64,000 nt of DNA from Zonotrichia leucophrys gambelii (lineage: Eukaryota > Chordata > Aves > Passeriformes > Passerellidae). The translations under genes were made by a program, and so were the position numbers. The stretch is taken from contig NC_088171.1 of NCBI RefSeq assembly GCF_028769735.1, positions 130,403,533-130,467,532 of the forward strand, in the 5' to 3' direction. This document shows positions 13,700 to 32,299 of the stretch, piece by piece (position 1 is the first letter of the stretch; every line of letters begins with the position of its first letter). The notes beneath the pieces are model-generated. The model was not told where the DNA came from. It made no database searches and saw only the letters and a program-made list of their open reading frames with translations.

Positions 13700-15269
13700 A
13701 ACGTTTCCTATTGATCAAATACAACCCTTTCTCTCACAATTGGTGTCTCTCAGGGAGGACTCAGAAGGCTGTTAGGGGTCTGCCCACTCCTTGAAAAAAG
13801 ACACACAATACATAGTCTTTACCAAGAAATCCCTCCTTCTTGCTAAATACTGTTTTCAAGAAATTTAGGTAGGAGGTAATGAAACAAAATAACTTCAAGC
13901 TGTCTTAGTTTAAAAAAAAAAAGGAGTTTCTTCCAAGAATTCTTTTCTCTTTGGGTTCTGTAATGTCATGCCAGATATCTTGTGCTTGTACCATCTCTAA
14001 TATCCACAATCCAGAAAGTAAAGGGGATCAGTACCTACCTTCCTTGCAGCAAAAAGGAGGAAAGTATGCCAGTCTCCTTTTATTCAAGAGAAAGCTAGGC
14101 AAAAGATAAAAAGACTCTGACATCTAAACCACAGATCACCTCGAGCAAAAGCAGATGCCAACATTGGTGTTCTCTGCTGGGATGGCAGCTGTGAGCAGTG
14201 GGGACAGAGTCTGGGGTGGGAGGCAGAGAAGGTTGGTTCCCATCCAGGATTTCCTCCCCTTTTGTGCAGAGCGGTGACTGCACGCTGCCCTATTGCTGTA
14301 ACACTGCGGTCCTTGCACATGCAGCAAGTAAGAGCAGCCTTTCTCATTGGGAAATCAGCTACTTCTGCTCTGCCAAAGGACTTGACTTGCTGCTTATGAA
14401 AAGATAACGGCTTTTCACCCAGTCACTGCTAGGTGGGTTTGAGCATTAAGCTGCTCTCCTGCCCCGCTGAAGTTTTTGAGCTTTCAAAGCACTCCCCCAG
14501 ACCAAACGGGCACCAACATGAAAAACATTTTTACCAAGGAACTCTTTCTTGTGGGCAAGGTTCTGACAGCTAAGTATGGCAGGCGGGATCCTGAGTGTGG
14601 TGTTTCATGCTGTTGTTTACGAAGCAGATATTGCTCCTGATGCGCTAAATCAAAACAGCAGGTCTTAAAATGTGGTCAACAAAACATGATTTCTGAAGAG
14701 CTGGCTACTCACCTGGTACTAAATTCCTTCCTTCTGCTAACTCCAAAATTGCATTAGACACAGATAAAAACCTATTAAAGATTTTCCTTACATTAATTTT
14801 CTTAATATTAATTTTCCATGTCGGCAAGGATTCTCATTACCGCAAATATGTTGTGCAACGGCAGGGCCAGATCTGCACCGCAACTGCTATCTATTAAGGT
14901 ATAAGCCACATCATGAAAATATTAGAGGATGTCTGCATTAAAAATGGCTATCTCCTGTTTAAAGCAGATTTATATTAGTAGGAATTCTCAGCCTGAAGTG
15001 TGTTGGGAAAACAAGGGGTCCCTAAGAATCTTGGTGTGGAGCTAATGGTCGCAGGGTCGCTCTTTGGAAAAGTGTGCGCTCATAAAGGGTTTGATGGGAG
15101 GCAGAAGCCGAGCAGAGTCGCAGGGCTCGCTCTGACGGACGACAGGAATCTGTGTTTGCAAAATGGCCGAGCAGGCAGCCCTGGGAGGGTGGAAACTGCA
15201 CCTTGGTGTGAGCCAGGCAGAGTCTCACCAGCCAACCTTATCTGAACACGTCCGCTTTTTTTCCTAGAA

Positions 15270-15510
15270 TACGGCAAAAGGTGCTGCAGATTTAGACTTC
15301 AAAGTTTTTTAAATTATTTGTGGTTAATCCACCTCTGTTACAAGCTCTAACAAGAACTCTGCCCATGCTGTAAAAAGCCACTAATGAGACTATCTTGACT
15401 CTAGAGCCCGGCAGACGCCCTCTTTGATGAGCAATCAGCACCACCTTCCCCAGCTGCATGGTCAAATTACAATAAATTATAATTAGCAAATTAAAACTTA
15501 CACAGTCTTC
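15270..15510. promoter_or_regulatory. Candidate conserved noncoding element
   Basis: An AT-rich stretch with clustered homeodomain cores, including TTTGTGGTTAATCC near 15,317, and ATTACAATAAATTATAATTA near 15,467. No repeat is visible in it. It lies about 10 kb beyond the 3' end of OSR2, a developmental regulator of the class whose enhancers often lie in flanking gene-poor DNA. Function is inference. Confidence 0.2.
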
Positions 15511-18500
15511 TTGCCTGCTTGAAAGGGAAAAATTGGTTACAAATGTACTTATGAATTGCTAAACTAAATTTTATTGCATCATAGATGTGTGATTTTTTTC
15601 CCATAGAAAAAGAATAGTCAAACTTTATCCTTCTCAACATCTAAAGTTGAGCTTCATACACAGATGCATACTTTCACACAGGCAAATTTTTGCCCTTCCA
15701 TCTCCAGTGATTTCAATATTTTAATTTGTAATTGTCCTGACACATTCCTGCTTCCATTTATTTTAATTGTCTCGGATTGTGACTCCTATTTGGAAACTGG
15801 AGCACTTGAACTAATTCAAAAGTACTTTCTGAAAGAAATATCCTTCTGTGCAGCATTTTGTAACACTACTGTTGTAACATATTACAAATTGGTCTTGTCA
15901 GACCACCATAACAGTGACCACCACTTCCCTGCTCTGCCCTTCTGAAATGTTTACTTTATCCTAAAAAAAATGTCTAATTAAGCCTCATGATCAGCCTCAT
16001 TGCATAAATAAATTGTGTTGGGTTTCTAACAAGGCTATTGAAGCACAGATGGGTTAAATGAGTTGTTAAAAGCCACACAGTAGCTGCATTTTTATTGTAA
16101 GGGCTAGCTTGAAGGGTAGCTTCACTGATTTAAAATATGAACAAAGGAAAGAGAATCCATATGAAAAACAAATGAAAAAAATTCACCCTCTCTGGACAAA
16201 TTTCTGCTGAAAAGGATATGCACAGTGATCAAAGCAAATTTTAAAGAATGAACGTCTGGAAAAAAAAACTTTAAAAGATGTTTTAGTTATAATAACGCAG
16301 TTATCCAAATGTCAGTGAATTTGATCAAAGCTGATCTACAGAGCTCAGGTTTAGCATTAGGTGAGTCATTTTCTTTTATTAGTGATGCTTTTTCATTCAA
16401 ATGGGTAAAAAGGTGAGAGTTTGAATATGTTGAAGGTTTCATTGGCTTACAGTAGGGACAGACAAACGAGGCCCACCTAGTTTTACAATCTGGCCCACAG
16501 CTACTTTGTTTTTAATAAAATGCAGCATATTGAAAGGGCATGTCTCAACATGTCTTGACCCATCCAAACTGGATCAAGATGGGGAGTCCCATATTGAAAC
16601 CAGTCCACTCCCAGGACGGGGCCTATTGTCCTCAGGAAGTGGAAGAGTTGCTACCTAGCCATGGGGCAGACACCAGCCAACCTTGCTCCTACCAGCCATG
16701 CACCCATCCCTCTCCTGACTGCTTTGGGAGGAAGATATTTTCAGGTTTCAGTGCTGCAGAGAGTCCTGGTAGTTTATTTGACCATCTTGACCAGCTTTTA
16801 TATTACCACAGATTGTCTACATTACCACTGAGAGCAGTGTGGAAACCAAAATGGTGTTAAGTCCTCAGGGGCAGCTTGCAAAGCCCGTCCAATTTTGGGA
16901 CAGGGATTTTCTCCTGCCTAGCGCTCCAAGCACCTGTATGAGAACAGTCCCTGGAGCTCTCCAAGGAAAAGGGAAAAGGCACTGGTGAAAACCCTGATTT
17001 CTCCTCTCATGAATGCTGAACGCAGCCATCATTGCCTCGAGGAGCATTCTAGGGTGCCTGTTCTGCTGCCTGGCAGAGGAAACACCTCAAAACTAGATTT
17101 TAAAATAGAATCACCTTCCTAATCATCTATATTTTACCTGGAACACTGTAAGATGCTTGCGAGTTTTTGGGACATTTAGACAGCAAACTGTGTGAAGACA
17201 AGACATGGGTTTCTTGAACATCATTGGAAGGATGTTCACTTCAACAAGACCCTCATGCTCCATTAATCTCAAAGCTATTAGAAAAAAACAGCATTAATAG
17301 CAGTGTTAAAGCTGAGGGCTTGGAGAGCTGCTACTTTTCACAGCTTGCAACTGAAAGTACGCAAATGCACTTTACAGAGCGTTCTCTCATCTGCAATTTC
17401 CTGTTGCTGAAACCTGAAGAATTTTAGTCAAACCAGGTTGCTGCCTGCAAGTGACTGTGAGGCAAAGGCCAGTTCAGCACAGAAGCTCCCACGCCATTCC
17501 CTCACCTGAATGAGGATTTTTACAGTGGGGCTTTTAGGGAAATTAATCTTTTGTGCCCCAGAGTTTAGGGAGACAACCAACTGCAGGACAAGGTGTCACC
17601 AACCTACAGTTTAGTTGCTCTGTGGTGGCAAGTGTCCACCTGCACCCTCTTATATACAGTACCTTGTAGCAAAAGTCAGGAATCTTATTCCCTGTGGGTG
17701 AGGAAAAGTGAGTTTGCGTTTGTGAGGGGGTTAAAGAATACTTCTGAGCAATTTCTGGGCAGTACTTGAGGGGCTGAACTTCCACATCCCCTGTTTTGCC
17801 TGCAGTAACTTGTTCATGTGCCCACATTCTCACTTCCCAGTTGGCAAACCTTGTTGAAGTAGACAAGCAAGTGCTTCCTATGCAAGGATAGACCTAGGCA
17901 AAGGCAGCAAGGTCCCCACCTATAGCACTCACTGCCATGTCATAAACCTGGCTCATTTGAATTTACTGGGGGATTTTAGGGAGCTGAACCTGTTGTGCAC
18001 CCCAGAAAAGGACAGGACCACACAACTGCATTGCAGACTAATTTTTCATTAAAAACTTGGTGTGTCTAGAATTTGTTTTTTAAGTAGGCAAGTGAGACAT
18101 AGAAAAATGTGAGGTGCCCACAGCTGAATGACTGAAAATCTGGATTTAAACTTTTTAATGGGAGTTTGAAAATATGAATCATGACAAAGCTATGGTTGTA
18201 GCTTGGCAGGAACATTGCATGTGATAGTGTGAGCTGCCACATATCTCTTAAAGCAGCATTAATTTCAAGACCCAATTTTCATTAAATAAAATTAGAGGAT
18301 AATAACAAAAGAAGTTGGTGAGGATCTGACCCATCACCCAGATTGGTCCAGTCATATATATAATTGAAATCCTTTCAATTGCTTCCTTGTTTTCCTAGTG
18401 TTTTTCTGTTGCGGTACCTGCCCAAGATCGGGCCATCATTTCCTCCGTGGAGTGGGAAAAGAAGACCACAACATGGAAATGAGAGGCAGAGTCATGGGGT

Positions 18501-20265
18501 GCTTGTGTGCTTAAGTGATTCATGCCAGCAGAACCAGCTCCTGGACTAAATCAGCACTGGGTTTACACTGTACCCCAGCCAGGCGTCCTTTAAAGGACTC
18601 TGGAGGTCACGGCACCCTGCGGGCAGGTGCACTGCATTTGCATTGCCCCCACAGGCAGCCTGGGACTGGAGCTGCCCATGAATCCCTCTGCCATCACAGC
18701 TGGGCCTCAGGGCCTTCCAGAAGGGCCCCCGAGGGTTTGCCTTCCCGCCACCCTCCTTCCTATCCCAGCGTGCGGCAGACAGGGCAGTGCACGGGGAGCC
18801 ACAGGGCTGCTGGAACTATTCATTAGGGTTGTCCCCGGGGCTCCCCCAGGGACACTCCGGCAGGCAGCCCGGGACCATAGGCGGTGTCGGGCTGCTCCCC
18901 TGCAGGCGCTTTGTCCTTTTCCTGGTGACACAGCGAGCGCTGCTGCCCAGCTCAGCTGTGGGCCCGGGCAGGACAGGGTGCCTCCGCAACCTGGGAGCAT
19001 TCGCTGTGCTTGCCGGCTGCAAGCCCCAAGATTAAGATAATCCAGCTGTCTGCCTATGTTTATCAAGCAAAAGAATTTACAATGTTTAAATAAAGGGACC
19101 ACGATATAGCAATGAAAACACCTAAAGCATGCCACTTGTGTGGAAGACACAGCCGGGCCTGCTCCACGCAGAGGCCCGAGCGCGATCTCTGGGGCTGTGC
19201 TCAGCGTGGCACACGGAGGCCAGGCTGCTTTGAAGGCAGGCAAACTTGCATTAACACGATGGGAAGGAGTAGCTACATTCTAGCGCACCAGTGATCCATG
19301 CAAATTGGGTCACCGGGAGATTTAGAAATTGTACCTTTCAATCCCAGCCAAGGAGATACATCAAGGCGCGCTGACGTGAGGCACGGCTGACACACCTTGA
19401 GGCATCTTCAGTGCACTGAGGGCTAGTGACGCCAAAGGATGGCAGCTGGCAGTAGTAGAGATAATGCCTTATAAATAATCTCTGAGGGGAAAAAAGAAAT
19501 AAAGCTTTTGCTTCCTTTTACACTTGAAAAAAGAAAAGCAAGCAATCAGCCAATCTACTTCCCCATATGTACAAATGGGTCTCCAAAATGCCCCGGCATG
19601 CAGGAGAGCCCTGACAAGCACTCGGTGAGGGAGCCTCAGGTCAAGGCTCTGCCCGGGGGAGCGGGAGTCCCGCAGCGCTGCCCGGGGCACGGCACCACCG
19701 GCACCGCCCTGCCAGAGCTCTGCTTCCCGATCCCATCCCTGCTCTGCAGGCAAGCTGAAGTGAGCTTGTTTTGAAGCCAGAAATCGGAGGGATTTCTGCA
19801 GAGAGGGAAAGTCAAAAGACCTGGGGTTTGTAATCTTCTCCCAGCTGCAGCCTCAGCCATGTGAGGCGATGGAGCCACTCTCTGGATCCTACAAGAATTT
19901 CAGGAAAGCAAAAGTCCTGCTGCTCCCCTTCTCCTACTGAGAGGAGGCTGATTTCAAATGGAATCTGAAGGCCTGGAGATTCACTTGGCCAATCCCAATT
20001 GTCCCAAAGTCTGCCCATCACCCTCTTCAATCCCCTTTCACTGTGGTCCTGATGGAGGACAGCTTGTAGGAGTGTCCCTCATGGCCCCAAATCCAAGCCA
20101 GCCCTGTGATGGCTGCAGGACCTGGCTGCTTGGGCTGGTGGTAGCCTGCAGCCAGGAGAGATGCCACCTTCAGCCAGCATTGCCAGGTCTGAGAAGAAAT
20201 GTCTGTCCATCCCCTGGAGCAGCTGCATCTCCCAGCACAGCATGCAGGGTCTCCACTGGAGCCAT

Positions 20266-20324
20266 GTCCCCCTGCTGCCTGTCCCCCTGCTTGCTGTCCC
20301 CCTGCCTGCTGTCCCCTGCCTGCC
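20266..20324. repeat. Four-copy 15-bp minisatellite
   Basis: Four tandem units of the form GTCCCCCTGCNTGCT start at 20266, 20281, 20296 and 20311. The last unit is 14 bp. Confidence 0.85.
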
Positions 20325-21559
20325 CGTGGGCTGGGGACACAGCCAGTGGGCTCTCCCCAGTGATACAGCCAGGCCAAGGGGGCCCTCTACATGCACCCCT
20401 CACTTCAGGTGGAGCTTGGTATTTTCTGTATCTGTAAACTTCAGATTACGCTTTTTTGGTCAATCTGTACTGCAAAGTTCTGCCCTAGTGCTGGCAGAGG
20501 AAGAAACTTTCCCAGGTAAAGATGACCATGCATCACTCCAGCTTGACTGTGTACGGATGAAGGAGCAAGGCCACTGCTTTTGGGTCCCAGCCAATGCTTT
20601 TGGGTCCTCCTCCACTCATCATGAAGTCCCAAGTAGTGTTTGAAAGTTGCACTTGGGAGAGGGTGCTCAGGCTTGCAAGGGGGGCTCTAAGAAGGGGAAG
20701 CATCTTACGCTTCCCTTGCCTCAATTCTGCAGATCTAGGAAAGATGCTTACTGTTTTCAGTGTAGATATTTTTTCATTTCATTTGATAAACTAGGAGCTT
20801 CTAGTAAAAATTTTCATAAACATCTGCACCTGGATTTTTGAAAATAGAAGAAATCAATGTTCTATACAGACATGATGCCTTTCTTTTGAATGTAAATAAC
20901 TATTTTTAATCATTTCAATGAAAATAACTTTTTGTCTGGTAGCTACCCTATTTTCATAATAACTGCACTGTCATAAGTTGGAAAATTAACTGTTACAAGT
21001 TTACATAAGTAGGAAGGAAGAAATGTGCCATGATGAGGGAAGTACAAGCTATAAACCCAGTACAATTTTAAAATAAAGGAACATATGCCTAAACCCTTGT
21101 GTAATACAGTTTGATAAATCCAGTCACTGTTCTACACTTACGTATAGAAGACTATCTGCAGTTACAGTATTAGGAGCATGGAGTGATTAGAGGCTCTGAG
21201 CCACTAGTGCAGCTTAGCTGACTTAACTGCAGACTCAGTCCTGACATTCTGGGGCTGGAGCACTGCACCTGAAATCACTGATCTTCATGAGGCCACGTAG
21301 TTTTGGGGCTGCAGTGCAGCCGACAACAGTGCTTCCATCCTGAGCAGCCCAGGCTGCCACCAGCTGCATGTGCCACCAGCCCTGGTCCTCCTGGGACTGT
21401 GCTGCTGGCTTTGAGTCAGAGCCAGCATGCTTGAAATGGTCCAAGTACATCTGTGACACCTGTTCTGATGCCTCCTGAGTGTGGTGTGGACATTGCATCA
21501 ATTAATGGGATCAGCAAGGAAGGACCAGCAGTGTGTGAAAAGTACCACACAAGGGACAT

Positions 21560-21911
21560 GACCTCTGGGTCAGGGAAGAGAGAGGAGCTCATATGGGCTG
21601 GTGGCTGAAGGACAGAATGAGAAAACAAGTAGAAGTTGGAGTGGTTCAAAAGAGGGATCCAAAAAGTCTAAGTATAGGAAGTTGCTCTGGAAAAGAGATT
21701 GAAATGTGGGATGAGACATGGGAAAGCAAAAAAGAAACAGGAGAGAAAAAGGAGGGAAAGAGATGGAGGTGAGACTAGGCAAGAGACAGGGTGTAGTACA
21801 GGATGTCTGGGGTAAGAGAAGCAACTCCTGAAGCAAACATCCAAAAGTAGAGTGGTGAGAAGGAAGAAGGAAGAGGGAAAAGGAAAGGGAGAGAAGGCAG
21901 AGAGGAGTTGA
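21560..21911 (+). repeat. Long purine-biased tract
   Basis: About 350 bases with a strong A and G excess on the plus strand and repeated GGGAAAG and GAGAGAA words. It is low-complexity sequence, not a tandem array of one unit. Confidence 0.6.
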
Positions 21912-23530
21912 ATAGTTGTTTTTCACATGTTTTACTCTAAGGGACTCTAGGAACCAGCCCCTAGACCCAGGCAGACATGGCCATGCCACATTCCTGGGCT
22001 CCTGCTCAGTGTTTGACACTTAGATCTGGTACTGGTATAAAGCTGGGCTTTGCCAGCAGATATACACTGCATCAGATACAGTCTGTGCTGGCTGGAATAG
22101 CATGACATGCCATTGCTAAGTAATATTTGCCACATAGAAAAGCTTTATGCACAATTAGCTGGGATGAGCTGCTCTGCCATCAGCTGTGGACAGTGTCTGT
22201 TTCAGCAACTGATATGCAAAGAGCTCAGTTTTCAGATGCAACTTAAAGGGCTATAATTTGCCCCTAAAAAATGTAGATTATTGTGACATTCTTATTATCT
22301 GTTGGTCTTTTCTTCCTGGTATGTAGCACAGCTATTTATTTTTCCTGCTACAGCAGTGCAGCTGCTGCCTCTAACACAGCAAAAGATGCAGAATCAGCCC
22401 ATGCCAGTGCAGGCAAAAAATAAGCAGTGCCAAAAAAGAAGGGGCAATGAGAGAGAGTAACACAGAGCAGCAGGAGGCAGGTGGTTTGGGAAGCTCTGGG
22501 AAAACTGCAGAAGCATGGGACTGTCTGCTGTGTTCTGTGACTGAGCAGAGAACTTCCAGAGGGAAGGAGGGTACTTCACAAAGGCACAAACGGCAGTCAC
22601 AGGGATATTGCTGTATTTAGTGTTTGCATTGTGAAAGTCAGGATGGAACTTTATGGCTATAAAATCCCTAGCCCTGCCCAAAAAGTAGCTTTACAGAGCT
22701 TGTTTCTGTTCCCAACAGGTCTAAAATCAACAAACCATATGTGTATTTTAACATGTTCTTTATAGCTGCCTCTGAAATTTTCCAGCGAGGGATGAATTTT
22801 TAAAAAGTGAATGGGGTGTGGCAGTGCTATAGGCAAGTGAATTGATAGTAAAGAGAAACACAAGACCATTCTCTGGCATTTTAACATGATAGCTACTGCT
22901 TTAAAGATAAAATAACAGTTCATGGACCAACAGCTAGAGATGTTTGTCACTGACCTGCTTCAATAATTTGCGTTTTTTTCTGGCTGCTGAACTTTAGAAA
23001 TCTTAGGAAGAAAAATTTACGGTCTGTGTCTGCTCAGGGGGAAGATTATTAAACAAGCAACCTCAAACAATTAAATAAAACCTTAGCTATATACAATCAT
23101 TTTAATTTTGTCCTTTGATATTGCTCATCTGATTAAGTTCTTTCCAAACAAACTTCACACAGAACTTGGCCTATGAGGAGCGGACTAAGCCCATATGTAT
23201 CCTGACAGGAGTGTTTACTCAAACAGAGTTATCCCAGCCTTGCTCTGCGTACTTGGGGATGTAAAACGGCCTGGGGACAGGAACTCAGAGAACAATAAGG
23301 AGAGAGAAACTTAGAGGAAATAACCTACTGAGAGAACAGGAATGCACTGAGAGTAGAAGAATCAGTCAGACGGGGAGACATCAGATATTGGGAAAATGCC
23401 CATGAAGAGGGAGTAAAAGATGCCCATGAAGAGAGGTTTGGAGAGGAGCAGTGTGGAGAGAGAAGTGTTTTGAAGAGGGAGAACAAGGGCTGCCAACACA
23501 GCAGGGAGGGTGTGAGAAAAGATATTTCTA

Positions 23531-23586
23531 GGGGTGCAGCACCCCAGCAAAGAAGGGGTGCAGCACCCCAGCAAAGAAGGGGTGCA
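23531..23586. repeat. 24-bp direct repeat with internal palindrome
   Basis: Two perfect copies of a 24-bp unit (23531-23554 and 23555-23578) are followed by the first 8 bases of a third. Each unit contains the near-perfect palindrome GGGGTGCAGCACCCC. Confidence 0.9.
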
Positions 23587-24829
23587 AGTTCACAGGCGGT
23601 GAAGAGGAAGAGACCAAATGGCACTGACATAAACTTTGACTAGGGAGGCTGCTCTTCAGCCAGCAGATGAGTATTTCTGGCTGCAGAAACATTCTTTCCT
23701 TCCCCATCTTCCTGGACAGGAGCTGATGGAGACATAGGCCTTGACCATAAGAAATTTTGAGTTTGGCACTCTCAGATCTGCTGTACTGGTGGAAGTTCAC
23801 CTGGCTGCCTGGTCTGGGGCAGAGCAGGGCTGGCTCATGATCCCTGCCCTGTGGTAACCTTCTGTGGAGGCAGTACTGGCAGTAATGCAGAGCTTTCTGC
23901 ACCGATAGTCTGACTCCAGCCCAGGCACTGCTGGGTTTGACTTGCTACTGATTAACAGTGTCCAGGCAGTGCTCCCTGCCGAAGGACCAGCGAGGATCAG
24001 GGATGGTGACAGTGCAGCCACACAAGCTCTGTCAGCGCCTGCTGCTTTTGGGCATGCTAGGATCTGTGATCCTTCCCACAGCTGGACCACCTGGAGTTCT
24101 GGTACCCTGCTAGATGGAGCCCAAGAGTGAAGCCCTCTCTGCTGAACTGGATGCAAGGAGATTGCTCTCTCCTAGGACAGGGCTCCCTGGGCCTGGGGAA
24201 AAGATTTCTCCCTGCCATCCTAATCTGGTCCTTCATTTGGCAGAGGAGTAGGGAAGGATGGTTGTCCCCAGACTGAGAAAGAGCAATTTATGGGGCCCCA
24301 AACTACTCAACACACTGTGGAGAGGGTGCCAGGAGTGACAAGAGCAGTGGGATGGTAATGAGAGGATACACATCCAAGTTGCCCTGCAATATATAAAATG
24401 CCTCAGTGTTGTCACTACACCCTTCCAGAAGAGTGCACAGGCACCGGTGAGGGGCTTGCAAGGATGGCAAGGGAGGAGAGCCCGTTGTGCAGTGCCACCA
24501 TGCTGCAGGCTGCAGACCCGGTGCAGGCGCAGAGCGTGCTGCCCATGGGGTTGACATGCGGGATCGCCCAAAGCCACCCCGGCAGGAGCGCCTGGGGCCC
24601 CACGGTGGGGTAAGGGTCTCCCGAGGGGGGGAACAATCCCTCTCCGTCCAACCCCCTAGGTGTGAATTGCGCTCGGCATTGCAGATGGAGGAGGGGGACG
24701 GTGTGGGGGGATCCCTGCTCCCAGCGCCGCAGCTCTGCCACGGCCCGCGGATGAGCCCAGGGCGGAGGGCGGGCGGAATTGACGCCTCGCTGTTTGCTTC
24801 CAGAGCTGCCGGGAAAGAATCGTCTTCTG

Positions 24830-25060
24830 CAGGATAAAGTCCCTGTCTAGGCGGGTGAATTGCCCGTGTCCAAAGTCTACAGGCAGGAGGCTGCCTGCTG
24901 CAATCCCTGCGAGAGGGATAACTATTACAATATACGGCCTGATTGCAAATAAGTTACTAATAAGCCGCTTTGGCGTAAGAACGGCTCTATGCATTATTTC
25001 CTAAGATTTGTTTATTTGCAAATATTTCTCTGTTTTCCTTCTTAAAAAAAAATCGTTCGG
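24830..25060. promoter_or_regulatory. Candidate conserved element downstream of OSR2
   Basis: A repeat-free stretch with varied composition, including GATAACTATTACAATATACG near 24,916 and ATTTGTTTATTTGCAAATAT near 25,005. The second contains an octamer-like ATTTGCAAAT. It sits just beyond the likely OSR2 polyadenylation sites, so it could be a distal 3'UTR or an enhancer. There is no direct proof. Confidence 0.2.
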
Positions 25061-25249
25061 GAAAATTAGAAAAAAAGGTACAGAAGTTAATATTTAGACA
25101 TTCATACTATTAAGTAATAGAGCTATAAACTCTCAAATAAGGCACTTTCATTTTACTTAACAATAGATAACACAACAGCGACAGTGGAACAGACCAAACA
25201 AAAGCGATCACCAAAATTGTTGTGACAGTACAATTACCCGGCTAGGAAA

Positions 25250-25255
25250 TTTATT
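25250..25255 (-). terminator. Alternative OSR2 polyadenylation signal
   Basis: AATAAA on the minus strand, about 480 bases beyond the OSR2 stop codon. A third candidate lies at 25011-25016. Confidence 0.4.
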
Positions 25256-25358
25256 CAATATGCTTTGCCATTGCATTGACACAGCAGGAAAAAAAAAGCC
25301 CAAATGCTCAGAGAATAATACAAGAAGGCAGGAGGTATTTGAAAAAAAAAAAAAAAGA

Positions 25359-25364
25359 TTTATT
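25359..25364 (-). terminator. Likely OSR2 polyadenylation signal
   Basis: AATAAA on the minus strand, 369 bases beyond the OSR2 stop codon and the first such hexamer after it. It is followed on the transcribed strand by a run of 15 T, a U-rich downstream element. Confidence 0.5.
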
Positions 25365-25610
25365 TTGAAATAACTTTTTAAAGAGATACTTTGCCTCAAT
25401 GATTTGTTATCGATGTGCATCTGACACGATACAAAACAAACAAACAAACAAAGAAAAAAACACGTTCTGTACAGAGCTCTAAAATGAGCCGCGATTATCT
25501 ACAAGATGAGCTTTATGCTTGGGTCTGGGTTGGAGAGGGGCCCGATCCTGCAGTCCGCACTCTCTAAACGAGTTTCGCAGACATGTGGTAGGAAAGCCTG
25601 GCCCCGAGTC

Positions 25611-25660
25611 TGCGTGCGTGTCTCCGTGTGTGTGTGTGCGTGTGTGTGTGCGCGTCTGTG
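25611..25660. repeat. (TG)n microsatellite in OSR2 3'UTR
   Basis: An interrupted TG/CG dinucleotide run of about 50 bp, transcribed as CA repeats in the OSR2 3'UTR. Confidence 0.85.
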
Positions 25661-25732
25661 AGTTCCTACAATACACTCCTTGAGTAAAGTGGGCAAGTTG
25701 GAGCTGCCGGAGCGGGCGCGGGTCCCGCTGCT

Positions 25733-30947
<5,215 letters not shown>

Positions 30948-31430
30948 CTACCGCAGCCTGCTGCTCCTCCGGGGGCAAAGCTGAAGCGGCGGCCGCGGCA
31001 CCTTCACGGAGACATTAGATCCACAGCGGGGGCGCTCAGCGGGGCCGGGGCCCGGCGGCGACCGGCATGTTGCGGAGGGCTGGGCGGCGGCTGGGAGCTC
31101 TGGCCGCGACGGTCCCGGGGCCCCGGCATAGACCGCCGCCTCCCGCCCGCAGCCTCCCGCCTTCGACCCCGGCGAGGCTCGGCGCGAGTCTGAGCCGCCC
31201 CCTGCCCGGTCCATCACATTTCAGCGGTGACTGGCGTGGAGCGCTGTCCCCGCCCGCCCGCCGCCGCCGCCGGCCCACCCCGCGGCGAGCACAGCCCCGC
31301 GCTCGGGGCCGCGCCGCTCCGCCCCGACGGGACGGGACGGGACCGCCCCCGGCCGCGGCCCCGGCCCCGGCCCGCCCCGCCGGCCCCACTGTTTACTTGT
31401 GTTTGGGTAGCAACTGGGCTTTAAAGTGGC
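30948..31430 (-). promoter_or_regulatory. OSR2: Candidate OSR2 noncoding exon 1 and CpG-island promoter
   Basis: The strongest minus-strand donor upstream of exon 2 is GGTAG then GTGAGTGG, with the exon ending at 30948. The 450 bases upstream of it are very GC- and CpG-rich, and a TATA-like TTTAAA lies at 31420-31425. A transcript start near 31,390 would give a noncoding first exon of about 440 bases, as expected for OSR2, whose ATG is in exon 2. The start site is inferred. Confidence 0.4.
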
Positions 31431-32299
31431 AGGACGCCCCCCGCTCCCCCCGCGTCACCTAAGGTGACTTTTCCCTCCGAGAACAGCTCGACGCCCCCCG
31501 TCCCACTGCCGGCCGCGGGTATTTGCGCGCTCCTTGCGTCTAGCCGCCCATCTCGGCTGCCCGTCGTGCCCCAGCTGGAGTGACATAGGTGGCCCGACTG
31601 GCTTAAATATCTAAAATAACACCCCCAAACCTAGAGTGTGGGATTTTGTGGATGCCTATGTGGCCAAGAGTGGGTGCAGATAGTGTTCAAGTCCCAAGTG
31701 GGCTTGTGGCCGTCATGTCGGGTCGCCCTATGGACCGTCAGCGTTTCGGCGCTGCCCTTTCACTGCGACTGAGTCGCTTAAGGGCAGATTCGGGAAGAGA
31801 AGCTCTGCGGAGGCATCCCCATGCTCAGTGACTAAGCACACAATCCCTACCTGGAACAGACACACAGTTTCGAAAGCAGTTTCGATTTATTACCGCGGAA
31901 TTTACTGCTAAATGGGGCCTCCCTAACCCTCTTCAAATGTCTCGATTAGGGAGCCCTATTCACGTTCGTCGACAGTTGCAATGCGGCTGATTGCACATGT
32001 CGGCTTTGGGTTACATTTTTATCTGTAATATTATCTTGTTATGTGCGTTATTTCAATCACATGTATGGGGAATTAATCGTATAATCTGGACTGGAAATTG
32101 GAACAAGAATTGGAAAAGGACAAAAATATGTCGGGGGAAATGGCACTTAAAGGATAGCTTTGAAAAATTTTCAAAGGTAAGGTCTATGCAGGTTAATTCA
32201 AGCCTGAGGTAGAGAAGAGGATATAAATTATGGCTACATGGGGATTTTTTTTTCCTTTTAGTGTCCAGTAAGAAAAAACTAATCAAAGAGGGGAATAAG

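Larger units (their letters stand above)
9255..18549. other. AT-rich gene-free DNA with candidate regulatory patches
   Basis: No coding region can be supported. The interval is strongly AT-rich around 10,000-13,200, with many TAAT and ATTA homeodomain-type cores. Two stretches, about 10,900-11,180 and 15,270-15,510, have the low-repeat, mixed-composition look of conserved noncoding DNA. That is only an impression without an alignment. Confidence 0.5.
18550..24829. other. Gene-free DNA of mixed composition
   Basis: The part at 18,550-20,450 is GC-richer with overlapping open frames on both strands, which is what GC-rich noncoding DNA gives. None has a domain. The remainder alternates purine-rich tracts and AT-rich sequence. 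I see no gene, RNA gene or intact mobile element. Confidence 0.5.
25340..25732 (-). other. OSR2: OSR2 3' untranslated region
   Basis: The span runs from the OSR2 stop codon to the first AATAAA plus cleavage distance. It contains a CA-rich microsatellite (25611-25660) and a (GTTT)n run near 25,435-25,450 on the transcribed strand. The 3' boundary is inferred. Confidence 0.5.

Noticed and set aside
16458..16530. TGGCCCACAGCTACTTTG, reminiscent of an old dispersed repeat
   Set aside because: Too short and diverged to name a family by eye.
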